A stretch of 64,000 bases of DNA. Origin: Mangifera indica (taxonomy: Eukaryota > Streptophyta > Magnoliopsida > Sapindales > Anacardiaceae). Under the pieces are notes generated by a model. The model made no database searches and was not told the DNA's origin. It saw only the letters and a list, made by a program, of their open reading frames with translations. The position numbers and the translations under genes are program-made. The stretch is taken from positions 8,438,449 to 8,502,448 of the forward strand of contig NC_058149.1 in NCBI RefSeq assembly GCF_011075055.1. The letters are read 5' to 3'. Shown one piece after another: positions 35,101 through 48,600 of this stretch. The first letter of the stretch is position 1. Each line of letters begins with the position of its first letter.

Positions 35101-38100
35101 TTATTTGCATGTATAACTAACAAATCATATGCCCTTGAAAAGCTAAATCTAAGGAGTATACTTTGACTCACTTTTCACATGTAGGGGTGGAAAGGAATTT
35201 TGTTTGGGAAGCAAACTGATAGAACTCTGTTGGAAAACTTGTAAAACTCATCCAAACACAACACAAACACAAGCCAATCCATAACCAAATTCATAGACAC
35301 AAACAATTCAATTAAGAGATCAAATCTTATTTATCTTATGATGTTGTAAACAACAATCAACTCTACTCAATTGTAGTTATTTGAGGTGTCGATATCCTTT
35401 CCAATACAAAAGTACCAAAATATAATCATATATCCCTAACAACCTCACACTCCTACATAATATTTGTCAATTAATTCTACTTTTTATCCCCCTGTTGCCA
35501 CATAGTTTTTCTCTATAATTGTTTTACCCATCAATTCCTTTTCTCCTTTACGTGTCTCTTTCCTTCTTTTAGTATTAACTTTGACAGACCTATTTATCCT
35601 TAAGGTCAAAATCTAGAAATTGTGCCTAGATCATTTCAAAGACCTCTCAAGAACTATCAAAGTCTGGAAGCTCTTGTCATTGTATAAGAATTCTCAAAGG
35701 CTAGGGTTGCAATTCCAAATCAATAGATTAGCAAGAAGGTAAAGGCTAACCATTAATCTAATTCTCAATGGTGATTTTGAGTTGAGATATGTGGAAAATA
35801 GGATGAATCTTGGCATACGGGGTAGGGCCAGTTTGGAGGCTACTTCTCACACACATTCCAACACTTTATTGGTTAAAGCTTGAGAAAAATCTAATCACTG
35901 ATCTATAATTTAACTTCTCTTCTATTGAATATTGATATTGGCATATTTTTTCATTCATTGTTAAGCCTTTAGTAGGTTAGTTTTCAACTCCTCTAAATTA
36001 AATTATGTTTCGAAAACTTATAAGTCACTTCTTCATTTAAAGAGGGTTCTCCCACAAATTTCAAGAGTTTAGGAGGATCATGACAAGATAGAGCTTTAAA
36101 TGGAGTCATACCATCAACTCTATGGAAGGTTGTGTTAAATTAATTTTCGGCCTACGATAACCATTTAATTCATTTCCTCAATCATGAACCTACAAAACAA
36201 CATAAATAAGTTTTCAAACTAGGATTCACTACCTCTATTTGACCTTCTATTTGGAGGTGATAAGCTTAACTATGTTGTAATTGAGTGCCCTTGGCTTGAA
36301 AAGCTCTGACAAATAATTGCTCATAAAAACCCTATTACTATTTGATATAATGGAGTAGGATAGCCATGTAGTCTCATGACCTCTTTAGCAAAGAATTTGA
36401 TTACTTCCTCAGCCATGAATGGATGATGGAGTTGCAAGGAGTGGACATACTTGGTTAGTCTATCAACCACCAGCAAGACAATTGAAATCATTGTGATTTC
36501 GGAAGTCCACCCACAAATTCCATCAAAATGTTAGTCTATACTTGTGAAGGGATGGGTAAAGGTTGCATCAATTCGATTAAGCTCATCGCTTGAGTTGACA
36601 AGTAAGTGGTTTTGTTATCTTTTCATACTCTTTTATGAATCTTTGGTAAGACCCAATAAGGCTTAAAAACCCACCATACTTTCCACTTTAGTTGGTTCAA
36701 TCGTCACCGTTTTCCATTGAAATAATTTGCACGAAGTACTCTAATTTAGGCTGGCTAAGGTAACACTTCCTTTTATTGATAAATGGGTCAACGTTCTTCA
36801 ACATCCCTAGTGTGATCCTCAATTGTTCCAAATGGGATTTTCAATCTTTGCTATAGACCAATATATCATCGAAGAAGACTAAGATGAATTTGCGTAAATA
36901 AAGGTAGAAGATGTCATTCATCAAAATTGGAATGTGATTAGTGCATTTGATAATCCAAACAGTATCACCAAAAATTCAAAATGGTCATCCTGAGTATAAA
37001 ATGTCATATTCTTAGTATCTTCCTCTTGCATTCTGATTTGGTGTTAACCTGATTTGAGGTCCAACTTAGAATAACAATAGCTTTTCCTATTTCGCCCAAC
37101 AATTCATCAACAAACGAGATCGGAAATTCATCTGGTATTGTTATCTTATCAACACCCAATTGTCCACCAAAGCCTTCACCCTCCATCTTTCTTCCTTAAT
37201 AATAGAACGAGACTTGAATATGAGTTTACACTTCGTTTAATGATCACAACTATTAACATCTCTCTCACAATTGTTTCAATTTATGTTTTTTTTGGGAAAT
37301 GTAGGTAATGGTAGGAACGTACATTAAGTGGTTGTGCTCCCTTAATGACCTAGATAGCATGATCTTGTGAACTCTTGGTGGCAATTAGGTTGGTGCTTTA
37401 AATAACCCTTGGAATTCAACAAATATTGCAGATGACCTCTAGTTGATTTCTTTTTGTAATTTAATAGAGTATGTTGAAATTGTGGTTAGCTCAATCCAAT
37501 ACAACAAGTTTGAGTCCATAGTTGTCTTTACCAAACTCTTAGCCAAGATTTCTAATTTTGTCAAAGAGCGGTTATCTTAAAGTACTATCTGTCAACCCCT
37601 CTGATTTGAACTTGATATACATTTCTCACTAATTAGCTTGAATTTCTCCCAAAGACCACGAGTGTTCCACTCCCAATACAACATTTATACTGCCTAATTG
37701 AAAAAGTAAAAAAATTTTGAGTTATCAAAATGGCTTACAACTCGTGTGACTCAATCACAAACCCCTTCACTCATAATTCTTTTCCCATTTCCCACAAGTA
37801 CCCCAAATTATTTAGCAAGCCAAGTTCACAACACCAATTTTTTAATCAATTCCACTAAGATAAAATTGTAAGTATTCTTACTTACCACCAATGCTTCTAC
37901 TCCCCTTACATCGATTTGCCTACTCAACTTTAGTGTTTTGTAATTTATGAGATCCATATCCTAACACAAGGAGAGTTCAATTTGGATCCCTTCCAAAATA
38001 GCCAACTTAGCATTTGGTGGTTCTTTAAGTTCCTTTTCACCATCCTTTTCCTTTGCATACACAAAGACTTTTAGTTGCTCCTTCTTACAATGGTGGCCCC

Positions 38101-41100
38101 TTGTGAACTTCTCATTGCACTTGAAACACAACTCATGTTCCAATTTTGATCTATGCTCAACATCCGATAGTGATCTAAACCCATTTCCTCTCCTCTGACT
38201 TGTTCTAATATCATTTCCTTTGAAATTGGATGTTGCTGACGACAAAAGTTTAGTGGACTTCGTTGACAATGTCTAATCGAATTGGTTTTGGGTATTGGTG
38301 GAGAAGCTTTTGTTTAGGGATTCAGAGTAATATCTCGAAGATTTATTCAAATTTGGGCAACCTGTTTTAATAACCGGGTCTAGGTTTGGATGAGATTGCA
38401 CCGATTGATAACTTTGGGTTACACCCCTATTATTAATTTAGCGTCCACTCCTACCACTTATCTTACTTGGGCGGTTGGGCCACCGCCTTTTCCACTTGTT
38501 TCTCTTAGCCCAAATACACTTGATCAGACCCTTTACATGTTTTTCCTCCTTAAACTCTTTTGAGCCCTTATAGAGTCCAAACATATGGTTCGGTTGTCAA
38601 TTCTTGGGGCCATGGCTTTGGCTTAGACCAAGCTATCTACTCTAAACAACCAAATTTTGACTATTTCAACAAGGAAAAAGAGACTATTTTCTCTTAATTT
38701 TTGCTCCAACACCATACAATTTTGAGTAATCCTAAGACTTCTTTATTCTAATTAAAATTGTACAAGATACATGGTTTATGTAGCAAACTTACAAAAGAGG
38801 AAACTAGATCTTAATAGAAGCAATATGATCTATGCTTTTATGAGGAGATTCACACACAATAAAAAGGAAAAATACGCTTGATAAATTAGGAAATAGTTAA
38901 TATCCTAATCTCTATTTTCCACATTAAACATTGACAAAAATTTAATTTGTCTAAAGAAATTTAGGATTACTAAGGTTTCACTCGAGATGTGTACTGTCAA
39001 TAGAGTGAGATGAAAGGTGATGCAATAACAATTCATAGTTTCTTTTGGACGTGGTATTGATAATATGATGTGAAGTGGTGGTGGTTGATTTTTTATCGAG
39101 AAATTTTCCCCTTGAAGTTAGCATGCCATATGATTTAAAAAGAGTCTTACAAAGGAAATGTTGCTCAAGTCAATTAGTGCATTAGCCATGTTCCTGGAGC
39201 CAGTGTCAAAATATACAGTGTGGGCAACATCGATGCATTTTGCTTGCTCGAGACACTGGGTTTACTTGAGCTAGAAAAGTGAAATGGGAAAAATTGACTT
39301 TCTAAAGCTGGTAATGATTCCATATTATGCCAACCTGACTGCAAGATGTGAAATTCTAAGTGCGTTTGTGTTTGTTCTTAGTAGGAAAGTAAGATACAAA
39401 CCCAAATAATTAAAAAGGCAACTTGGGATGAGTTACCCTTTTGACTTTTGTTTTGCCGGCAATATTCATGCATGCTTTTCTTTGTTTCATCAGTGGCATT
39501 TGTGTTTTTTCCTGTAGAAGGAAAAAATTACTATCATTGGATGTGGCATCAGTGGCATTTATATATTGTGATGATGTTTGATTTATAATGAAATTATACA
39601 GTAAAGTACACTCCACAATGGATCTGGCTCAAAGATGAATTTAAAAAGGTTGACAGGGAGAAGACACCTTGGCTGATTGTTCTCATGCATGTCCCAATCT
39701 ACAACAGTAATGAAGCACACTTCATGGAAGGTGAAAGTATGCGAGCAGTCTTTGAGAGTTGGTTCATAAAATATAGAGTTGATGTAGTCTTTGCTGGCCA
39801 TGTTCATGCTTATGAAAGATCGGTATGGTTCCCAACTTATAAACTTCCCATTTTTGCATACACAAATAAATGATTTAGTGGTGTTAAGGGTAGGGAAATT
39901 TTTTGGGATCCCCCAACTTATGTGCAGTTATTTGTCCCTGTTTATTGTTGCAATGTCATGGTACTGTCAACTGTGTAACACTACATTCCCAGACCATTGT
40001 AGAAAAATCAAGAACTTATTTGAATTGGAGGGTTGATAAATAATGGTTATTTTGTGGTTGATAATGAGGTAAAGCTCACTTTTTGTAAACCCAATTAGCA
40101 TCCACAAACCTCGTACAGAATCAAATTTATATGACATGGGCTGAAAAAATTTTGAGATGTGAAAGACGCATTTATCTCTTGATAGGAATTATTTGATTGG
40201 ATGCTAGTTAACGCAAATCATTAATTATAAATAGCTATAAATTTTTATTGTCATTAGCTAAACAAAATAGTAAATGACACCATCTGCTGATGTTTTTTGG
40301 CTTGTAGTTTAGATGTTGACGTACTACATTACATTTTGGTCCATTCTGCAGCACTAATCTGCTTCTGTGCTGGATGTTCTAAGACAGTTTTTTTATTTCA
40401 GTACCGAATCTCAAATGTAAATTACAACGTATCTAGTGGTGACCGTTATCCTGTAGCAGACAAATCTGCCCCCGTTTACATTACTGTTGGGGATGGAGGA
40501 AATCAAGAAGGTCTAGCTGGAAGGTGAGTTGAAATTGCATGACTGATAAATTTGCCCTGCTTTTAAAAAAGTGTCTTTGCTAATGGTTCTCCAGTTAGAG
40601 AATCAAATTTCTTGTTTATTTTCTGCCAGTAAGTCATCACTGTTGGTCAATCTGTAAAAGTGGTCCTTTGGTTATGTAGTTTTAGAGACCCACAACCAGA
40701 TTATTCTGCATTCCGTGAAGCCAGCTATGGGCATTCTACACTTGAGATTAAGAACAGGACACATGCATTCTACCACTGGAACCGCAATGATGATGGGAAA
40801 AAAGTGGCAACTGACTCGTTCATATTGCACAATCAGTACTGGTGAGTAACTCTTAATCATTTTTGCTTTTGTTGGCTAATTGATGGGAACTTAAAACTTG
40901 TGCACACCTAACATTTCTACCTCATTGAAATAATACAAATCTATCTGTTCATTAAATTTGATTAAGATGAAGACTTCTTGTGGAGAGAACATAAAATTAC
41001 AACAATTTATAGTAGTAAAATATGTGAACTGCCTCTCTTCAATAACTGTCCATTATTATGATATATCCATTCAGTTAAAAATGCTAAGATGGTTTGTCCC

Positions 41101-41745
41101 TCCAGTGTCTTTGCATGTAAGAGCCTTAGAGAGACAGATAAGATTCATTTGAGCAATATTATGTGTGCATATTTTTTGTATACAATTTGAGTATATAGAT
41201 AATAAGTCTTTATGTGATTAAGTGTTATTTTATTTTTAATTCAAATCATCCAATCACATGATAACATTATTTGTGTGTCCAAATTATATACCAAAAGTGT
41301 GTACGCATAATTTTATTGTATTCATTTATGTGAATCGGTTTCCTTTTGGGGAAAAAGGTCTATTAACTGCAGAGAAATTAGGAATACATTGTGGAAAGTA
41401 TTTGTCTCTCTCTTTTTTTTTTTTTTTTTGTATAATTGTTATACTATGTTCTAGGACCCGGGAAAAACTGTAGTTATCTACTGAATGCTCCATGTTTGTC
41501 AGAGCTTTTAGCTCCTTACTGAATAACTGGTCTTGAGTCAGTCAACTCTAGCAGTGCACTCCTTTATAACAGGTTTCCTGTTGCCTCAGTACTATGCAAG
41601 AGAAACAATGTTGTATTTTCTTATAATGAGACCAGTTTTACACCATTCTTGGATTATAATTTCATTCAGGGCACGCAATCTCAGAAGGAGAAAACTGAGG
41701 AAACATTGTATTAGGAGTGTTGTTGGCCAAATGGCTAGTTACTGA
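32200..41745 (+). CDS. PAP26: Purple acid phosphatase, PAP26 type (vacuolar/secreted)
   Basis: Metallophosphatase that releases phosphate from organic esters at acid pH. Arabidopsis PAP26 is the main vacuolar and secreted acid phosphatase used in phosphate recycling. Nine coding exons in consistent phase: 32200-32382, 32717-32917, 33259-33370, 33636-33862, 34763-34901, 39602-39822, 40402-40523, 40680-40841, 41670-41745; 480 residues. Residues 1-26 form a signal peptide, followed by [22 protein letters not shown], characteristic of PAP26. All seven metal ligands are in their motifs: GDLGQ (D167), GDLSYADRY (D194, Y197), GNHE (N232), VLMH (H317), GHVH (H354, H356). The C-terminus [17 protein letters not shown] is also PAP26-like. 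A 5'-UTR intron is likely (donor near 31893, acceptor near 32155). Intron 5 is 4.7 kb because of a retrotransposon. No lesion is seen. Confidence 0.96.
35217..38720 (-). mobile_element. Decayed Ty3/gypsy retrotransposon, antisense in PAP26 intron 5
   Basis: On the minus strand the order is as in Ty3/gypsy. A degenerate primer-binding site lies near 38700. A gag start (MAPRIDNR) is near 38615. A gag zinc knuckle, [14 protein letters not shown], is at about 38100-38140. A ruined protease block lies near 37850 ([16 protein letters not shown], with the catalytic Asp-Ser-Gly lost). Reverse transcriptase pieces are around 37190-36700 ([16 protein letters not shown], then [13 protein letters not shown] at 36855-36895). 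Integrase-like pieces are near 36510 (FVGGLPKS) and 36000-36400. An LTR-like end is at 35217-35863 (TG...CA, 647 bp). Stops and frameshifts throughout mean it is dead. A second LTR near 38.7-38.95 kb could not be matched, so the right border is uncertain. Confidence 0.8.
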
Positions 41746-41865
41746 TGAGACGTTGGGCATCTCAGGCGTGATAAATTGGTATCACTCATCAAGGAGGATA
41801 AAGCTGGAGAGAAAGATTGAACCATGACATGTTTAATTCTCAAAACTATTAGTATGTGTCATTAT

Positions 41866-42065
41866 TGTCTATAGAATTGGTTAAATGTACCAACTGTATT
41901 GACCCATTTGTAGAAAAATATCTATCAGGTTGTTGTTCTATTGATTATATGTATTGTTGCTGCTTACTGATAGAACTGGTTGAATGTACCAACTGTACTG
42001 ACCTATTTGGAAAAATGAATACATTCAAGTTATTGTTCTATTGAATATGTATTGTTGCTGCTTGC
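41866..42065. repeat. Two-copy ~100-bp tandem repeat in the PAP26 3' region
   Basis: 'gaattggttaaatgtaccaa' near 41872 recurs as 'gaactggttgaatgtaccaa' near 41971, each followed by 'ctgta(t/c)tgacc' and later 'tgtattgttgctgcttactg' or 'tgtattgttgctgcttgct'. It starts about 120 bp after the PAP26 stop codon, so it is probably transcribed in its 3' UTR. Confidence 0.75.
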
Positions 42066-42641
42066 TTAGTATATGGAAAATAATTTGTCCACTTTTTCTA
42101 CGGGAAGAGCCTTCTGTATTTCACCTCCTGACCCTTTTTGCAAGAGTGGCAAGAGCCAAATCTATTCTGCTGCTGAAGAGACTGAAGTCTAGGTTGCATT
42201 TTAGTCTATATTATGAAGGATACTAGATAGGTCCTACATCACTTTCACATGTCCAAATCAATCTTTTCCATTTTATAATGCATCAGGCTAAACATTTTCT
42301 ACCACAACAGTAGATGTTCCTTTTACTTTGAATATAATGTCATCTTACCAAAGAGTAATGTCATGCGCATAACTTTTATATACAATTTTGTACACAAACA
42401 ATACCGTATCATGTAATTAGAGAATTAAAAATTAAAGATAAAATAACACTCAATCACATGAAAATACATTGTTGTTTGTGCAGAAAATTTTACATAAAAA
42501 TCGTGCACATGGTAATATTGTTTACATAATGCCTAAGGTCAGCTCAGGAAAAACTATCTACAATGCATGTGACTACGTATGGTGTACAACTGCAACGTAG
42601 CTAAATACCCCCTGCCCTATGATTTTCCATTACAAAATTAC

Positions 42642-45600
42642 TTAAGAATCTCGAAAAATTGGCTGCGGCATCCACTTAAGGTGCAAATTTAATTTCCCTG
42701 ATTTAGCTCCATCTAGCTCATAGCTGTCTTTGAATTCCCCTTCCAGGATAACCCTTGTCAATGTCAAGATGCATCGCCCCATATTGTCCTGCACCATTAT
42801 CAATTTTACCGGTGTTAAGAAAGACACAAGCTCTTAAAGTTGTTGCATTAGACAAGAGACATTCTATCCATCATGAAACCAAGTATTAAGGTAATCAAAT
42901 AATTTGAAGATTCCAAAACTATGTAAGTAGAAAGTGAAATATCTTTAATCTCGGCAGCAAACAGCATTAAGTTAAGATTTTGAAATAGGTGTAATGAAAG
43001 CTTTCAAATGGAGGCTCCATTAAAGATGAAATATGCAGAGTGTGCACAAGCTCCATACAACAGCTGGCTGACAAATTGCCAACTTGAACTTGCAAGGAAC
43101 AACGCGTGACAAATCACAGATTGTTTTACCTTCCCGAATGTGTCATGATCCCAAACTTCAAGAATTAGCATGTCATGCAATCCATCCTCAACAACAAAGT
43201 CAAAAGTTTGATTCCAAACTGGATTCAAGCAGTCATTTACAACCTAAAAACAAATTAAAGGATAAAGGTCAAACAATGAAACAACATTAAGACATGCGAG
43301 CTTCATTCATAATCCTGTGTCAGAGGAAAGAAGAAGTCATACGGAAAGAAGTTAAAAAGGGAAAAGCTTTACAGAAATATATACATTAAAAGAAAAGTTA
43401 TAGATGTAAGACTTCCACATTTAAGCAATCTAAATCTTACTCTAGTTTTGTTTTTATTCTCTGATTTCTTCAGTGTGAGCACCACATAAGGATCAGCCTT
43501 CCCATCAGATCTGTTGGAGGCAAGTCTTCAGCTGATATGACAGTTACAGAAAGAACTCCTCTAACAATAACCTCCCTTCTCTTCTGTGTGACAACCTTCT
43601 CATTGTCAATTGCTTCATTTCCGTTCACCCCACTTTTAAGAACCTTCTCCAAGGAGGTCATTGAAAAGTTGGAGGCAAAGGGGTTGGCGAAGCCATTCTC
43701 CATGCCAAAGGGGCAGTACAACAGTTCCAAGTGCACCTAAAACCAAATTCATATATAACATAAACAAAATGTTTCCAGAAGCAACTCCCCTGGACAAAAA
43801 CAAAACCTATTATACACTAGATTGAAATTTCAAATTCATTGAAAGGAAGCTGAAATTAAGACCATAAGCAACCTTGTCTGTGATAGAATCCCACCGGCAA
43901 ACCTGCAAAACTCACATAACACAGCAGCACACAAAGACCAGTCCACAACCAAAATCACAGAACACAAACAACTCAAAGAAGAAATTAACTCTATTTATCT
44001 CTCTGAGCAGGAAATAACCGGAAACTTCAATCCTACAATCAGATCTCTCTACACTCCATTTGTCAGTTAAACAAAATTCTGGCTATTCAAGGTGTCTGTA
44101 AGCTTCCTAGACTATGTGCTACCCAGAATTCTCCTTTTTTCCGTGCCCTTTACCACTTTTCCCAGCAGCTATTATAGCTGCCAAATCTCTCTACTTTCCT
44201 CTCTCCTCTCTTGCTGCCACATGGCTTTTCTATAACCGTTTTACCCCTGACACGCTTTTCACCTTTGTGTACCCCTTTACTTCTTCTAGTATAGACCTTG
44301 AGAGGTCTATCAGTCCCCTATAATCTTCATGAACTAACAATTCACCAGCTTGAAAAGGTTTAATTGAGCTCAAAATGGTGCACGGGAACAAATATATTAC
44401 AGAGATCTCAATTTTTATGAGAGAAAAAAATTGCTTCATTAAACATTCCCCTTTTCCAGATTCAAATTGGATAAAGTATTGCAATCTCCAACACTTTTCT
44501 CCAACTTATTTTTTCATAAAAGCAAGCTCATAATGCTCAAGTGTTATCAGCCATCCATATGTATGGTACTTCAATCTAGTGAACTTCCCCCTTTCTTAAA
44601 ATATGAACCTAAAATGCTCAACATAAAGATTTTTTCAAGAAAATAATTAAGATCAACTGTTTAAGCAAAGAGTTGACACTCATGTACAAACATAAAATAT
44701 TTACTTTCAACAACTGAGATTAAATGTGAAATGTATAATTAATCTACCTTAGAAATAATAAATGTTAGATATCAATTCTGCCATTCTAAGTACTTCAATT
44801 TAATTCAATAGAACACCAATTGTCAAAAATTAGGGACCATGCCATCCTGCATGCCCTGATTGCATGGCACATTCCATGTAAAATCCAGTTCACTTACTAG
44901 TTGACACAGTTTGAACCATTTTTTCAGAAATCTTAAGTTTTGTAAATTTTTGAGAGTTATATTGACTTCTTAGTTGATGTAAAGGATTAATTTTATCCAC
45001 CCTAGAGAGATCGCTGAGTCTCAACTGCCATTTGACATTACCAGAAGAATATAAAAGATAGCCCAACATTACCAAAAATCCCCTTCAAAATAAAACCCTA
45101 ATAAAATATCAAAAACCACTTACATATATATATTAAAAAAAAAACCAAAAGGGAGCACTTAATGTTTTTTTAAAATAACTACAACACTGACTTAGCAATC
45201 TCTCAGGGACAAATAAATTAACTTCATGTTAAATTGAATAAAGAAAATCTCAAATATGAAAACTTGAGAAAAAGACAAATGAAAAAAATGATGAAGATAG
45301 TAAAATTGAAAATAAATTCAAACCTATATAGAATTAAAACCTTTGGTTTTTAAGATTTTTAACTGATCCATTGTATCTCATTCACTTCTAATATGCAAAT
45401 TGGTAGAAAGGAATTAATTATATTGTTAGATTACTCATCATACTGACTCTAATTAGAAGTTGAAAAGAGAAGATCAAAAAGAAAACCAGAGTCCTTCCAA
45501 TGTTACTTGATTACTTCATCTTATTCAAGTATATAAATGGCTTAGGATATCAACGTCTTAATTTCTACACTAATTATTACCAAATTGTACACCATGAAAT

Positions 45601-48600
45601 AAAAAATATGAATGATTGAAACACAATGTTGCACATTGCATCTCCAAGCCACATTAATCACAGACATTAGATTTCATCTCAACAGTTGCAGGTAAGTTCA
45701 TCTCAACTTTAATTTCTGTTAAAATTGTGTATATGTCTGCATGCATGGACATATAAATTTTTATAGTAAGAGTTTATCAAAACTTCCAGTAATGCAATTC
45801 TTTAAGAAGGTTATCAGTCTTCTCACCTGTCCCCTGTATTTAGTATCTCTCTGAACCTCCAAATCTTTAACCAAATTCAACCACACATCCTTGACTTTAC
45901 CAGGCTGAAGTTCATTTAGCCGTACTTGAGCACACCCAATTAATTGTGATGCTTGAAGCCCCTCATCATCAAAAACTCTCACCACCAAGTGCTGAGTGGA
46001 AGCATCTTCAACAATAAATTCAAAGTGCTCATTCCAAATAGGATTTAACTCATTATTCTGAAGGAAAAAAAAAAAGTATAAATTCCTCAAAACAGAGAAA
46101 CAAAAAAAAGTGTAAGATACAATAAAAAAAGGTGGGAAGACTTACAATTGTTTTACTTTGCTTCATTTTATCAGGTAAAGGGCGCACATATAACACAGCA
46201 TAGGGATCTGATTTCCCAATAATGTCTTTATTAGTTAAACCCTTCGCTTGCACAAGCTTAACCTCCAATATTCCAACAGGTTTTAGCTCTAGCTCACTAA
46301 AAGAAAAAAAAAATTGACTTCTTAAATTGATTTTCAAAAATAAATTATAGCATAAACCAAAGATCAATCAGTATCACCCTTCTCACACTAAAATTATCTA
46401 GCTGTTCAAATAGTCCACATATTTTAACAACTCCACAAATCACTATGAGAGACATTAAACCTTCCTACGACTTTACTATATTAGAATGCTGTTAACAACA
46501 ATAATTTCTATCATTTATCTGTGCCAATATACCTGTAATCCCCGGGCAAAATGGGAACAATTTTTCTGACAGGCCATGTAATGGAGTCTTCAATGGAATC
46601 GAGTATGGTTTCCTGTATACAGGAAAAATGCAACTCGTATAAAACTAGACAGCATGTCAAATAACACTGATCTATCTACTGAAAATCTTAAACTTGCTGC
46701 AATGCTCAATCATAAAAAGCTAATGATCCATATCAATACTTCAGATTGACAAATACACACTCAAAATCTTGTATGCCACCATTATAGTAGAATTTAAAAA
46801 GAAGCATTATATGTTCGCATCATTTCCAAACTATGTATCTAACATGATGAATTAATTCATCATAACTTTATATCCATATTGATACTCAATGAAATTGATT
46901 CCAGTGTGCATCAAATCAGATCAGTAATTAATACCAGGTTAGGAATGGTTTATCATACACAGCTAAACCTCAACCAGGCAGAACATAAACTGTGATTGCC
47001 AAAGAGATTCTCAATGATAGTCAAATTTCTTCATGGAATGGGCTTAGGTACAGTTATATAACAATGGTTTTTATACTCACTTATAAGGGCCATAATTTAA
47101 AATGTCAATAAAAGTTGTGCAAAACCAAGACAAGTTTTTACAAACAGTTATATAACAATAGTTTTTATACTCACTTATAAGGGCTTAGGTACAGTTGAAT
47201 TTAGTACAGGACAAATATAACAATCAACTTGGAAGACACTTGAATTCAAGTTTAAAATTACCACTACATGCAAAAATATACATTTGCAGCTTTCAAAACA
47301 TCGTGTGCATTGATTGAAATAGAAAAAATCATAAATAATTTCCATAAGGAACAATGTAGCCCAAAGATAGAATTTTCACATACCTCAATAGCATCAGAAA
47401 GTCCAGGAATTGTTGATATGTCACCACCAATAACTTTAAGTTTGAAATCCAACTTCTTCTGCAAGTCCAAAAATTGAAGGTTTGATAAAACATAAACGCT
47501 CATACAATGTCTGCATTGTATATACATGCAGGCATGTATGCCTTGTGCATGTGAGAGAGAGGCTGACAGTAAAATACAATTCTTTAATCACATTTATAAA
47601 ACTTCCTTGAGAACGTCCTTGACATTATAACTAACATCATTCAATTAAATTACCCCAAGAAAAACACAAATTGTAAATCTACTCTCTAATTAAGGTTCTT
47701 AATTTCATTACAATCTAAATATCAACATTTTTTTTAAATCAGACTTGGACAAAAACCAATAAATTGTTTACTAGGACAATCTAACAAGGCCTATATTTTA
47801 AAACAATGCAAATAATGCAAGAGAGATGAACTATACATATAATTCTTATATATTCTATACATAAGAATTCAAATTTGAACCCTCATTGATAGAATCAATA
47901 AACTGTTTACCAACACCACAAAAAAGATCCACATTTAAAATAATCCAACGCTTGTAAGAGAGACAGACTATATGTATATACTTCATTAAACATCTGGACT
48001 GTTTTAAAATGTGAGTCATCAGCTGGTGTTGCTAAAATATTTATTTGGCACCACCTAACAAGGTTCTGAATTTAAGAAAAAAATGCGGACATCCACACCC
48101 AAGAATTCTTATGTGTATAACATATAAAAATATGTAAATAAAATTTGAGGTCTGGATGTTTGCATTATTTTAAATTTAGACCCCAATTAGATGCCACAGT
48201 AAATGATTAATCAGTGCCATCAAACGAGAGTCCAAATTAAAGAAAATGAAACAACCCTAAACTAAGAAATCATATGTGTGTGTATATATACATTGCAATT
48301 ATGCAATTTGTGTTTCAATTTACATTAGCAATTAGATTTGGCAAATATTGCACAAGGCACATAGAAAAGGCAATTCACCCTCTTTCTTGGTTGTGCACAG
48401 CCTATCTACCATCCAACACATCATATGAGTATGAATACATTTACTTAAAGTGCTGATTTTCATGTTTCAGTATATCTGAATAAAATTCCTGCTACAATAT
48501 ATGCATATCCCTGTCTGGATAGCATACAATTTTTACAGAGCTTAAAAGACTTTGTAAAGGAACTGCACCTTTTCTCTGAGGGAATAGCTGACAGCTCCAA

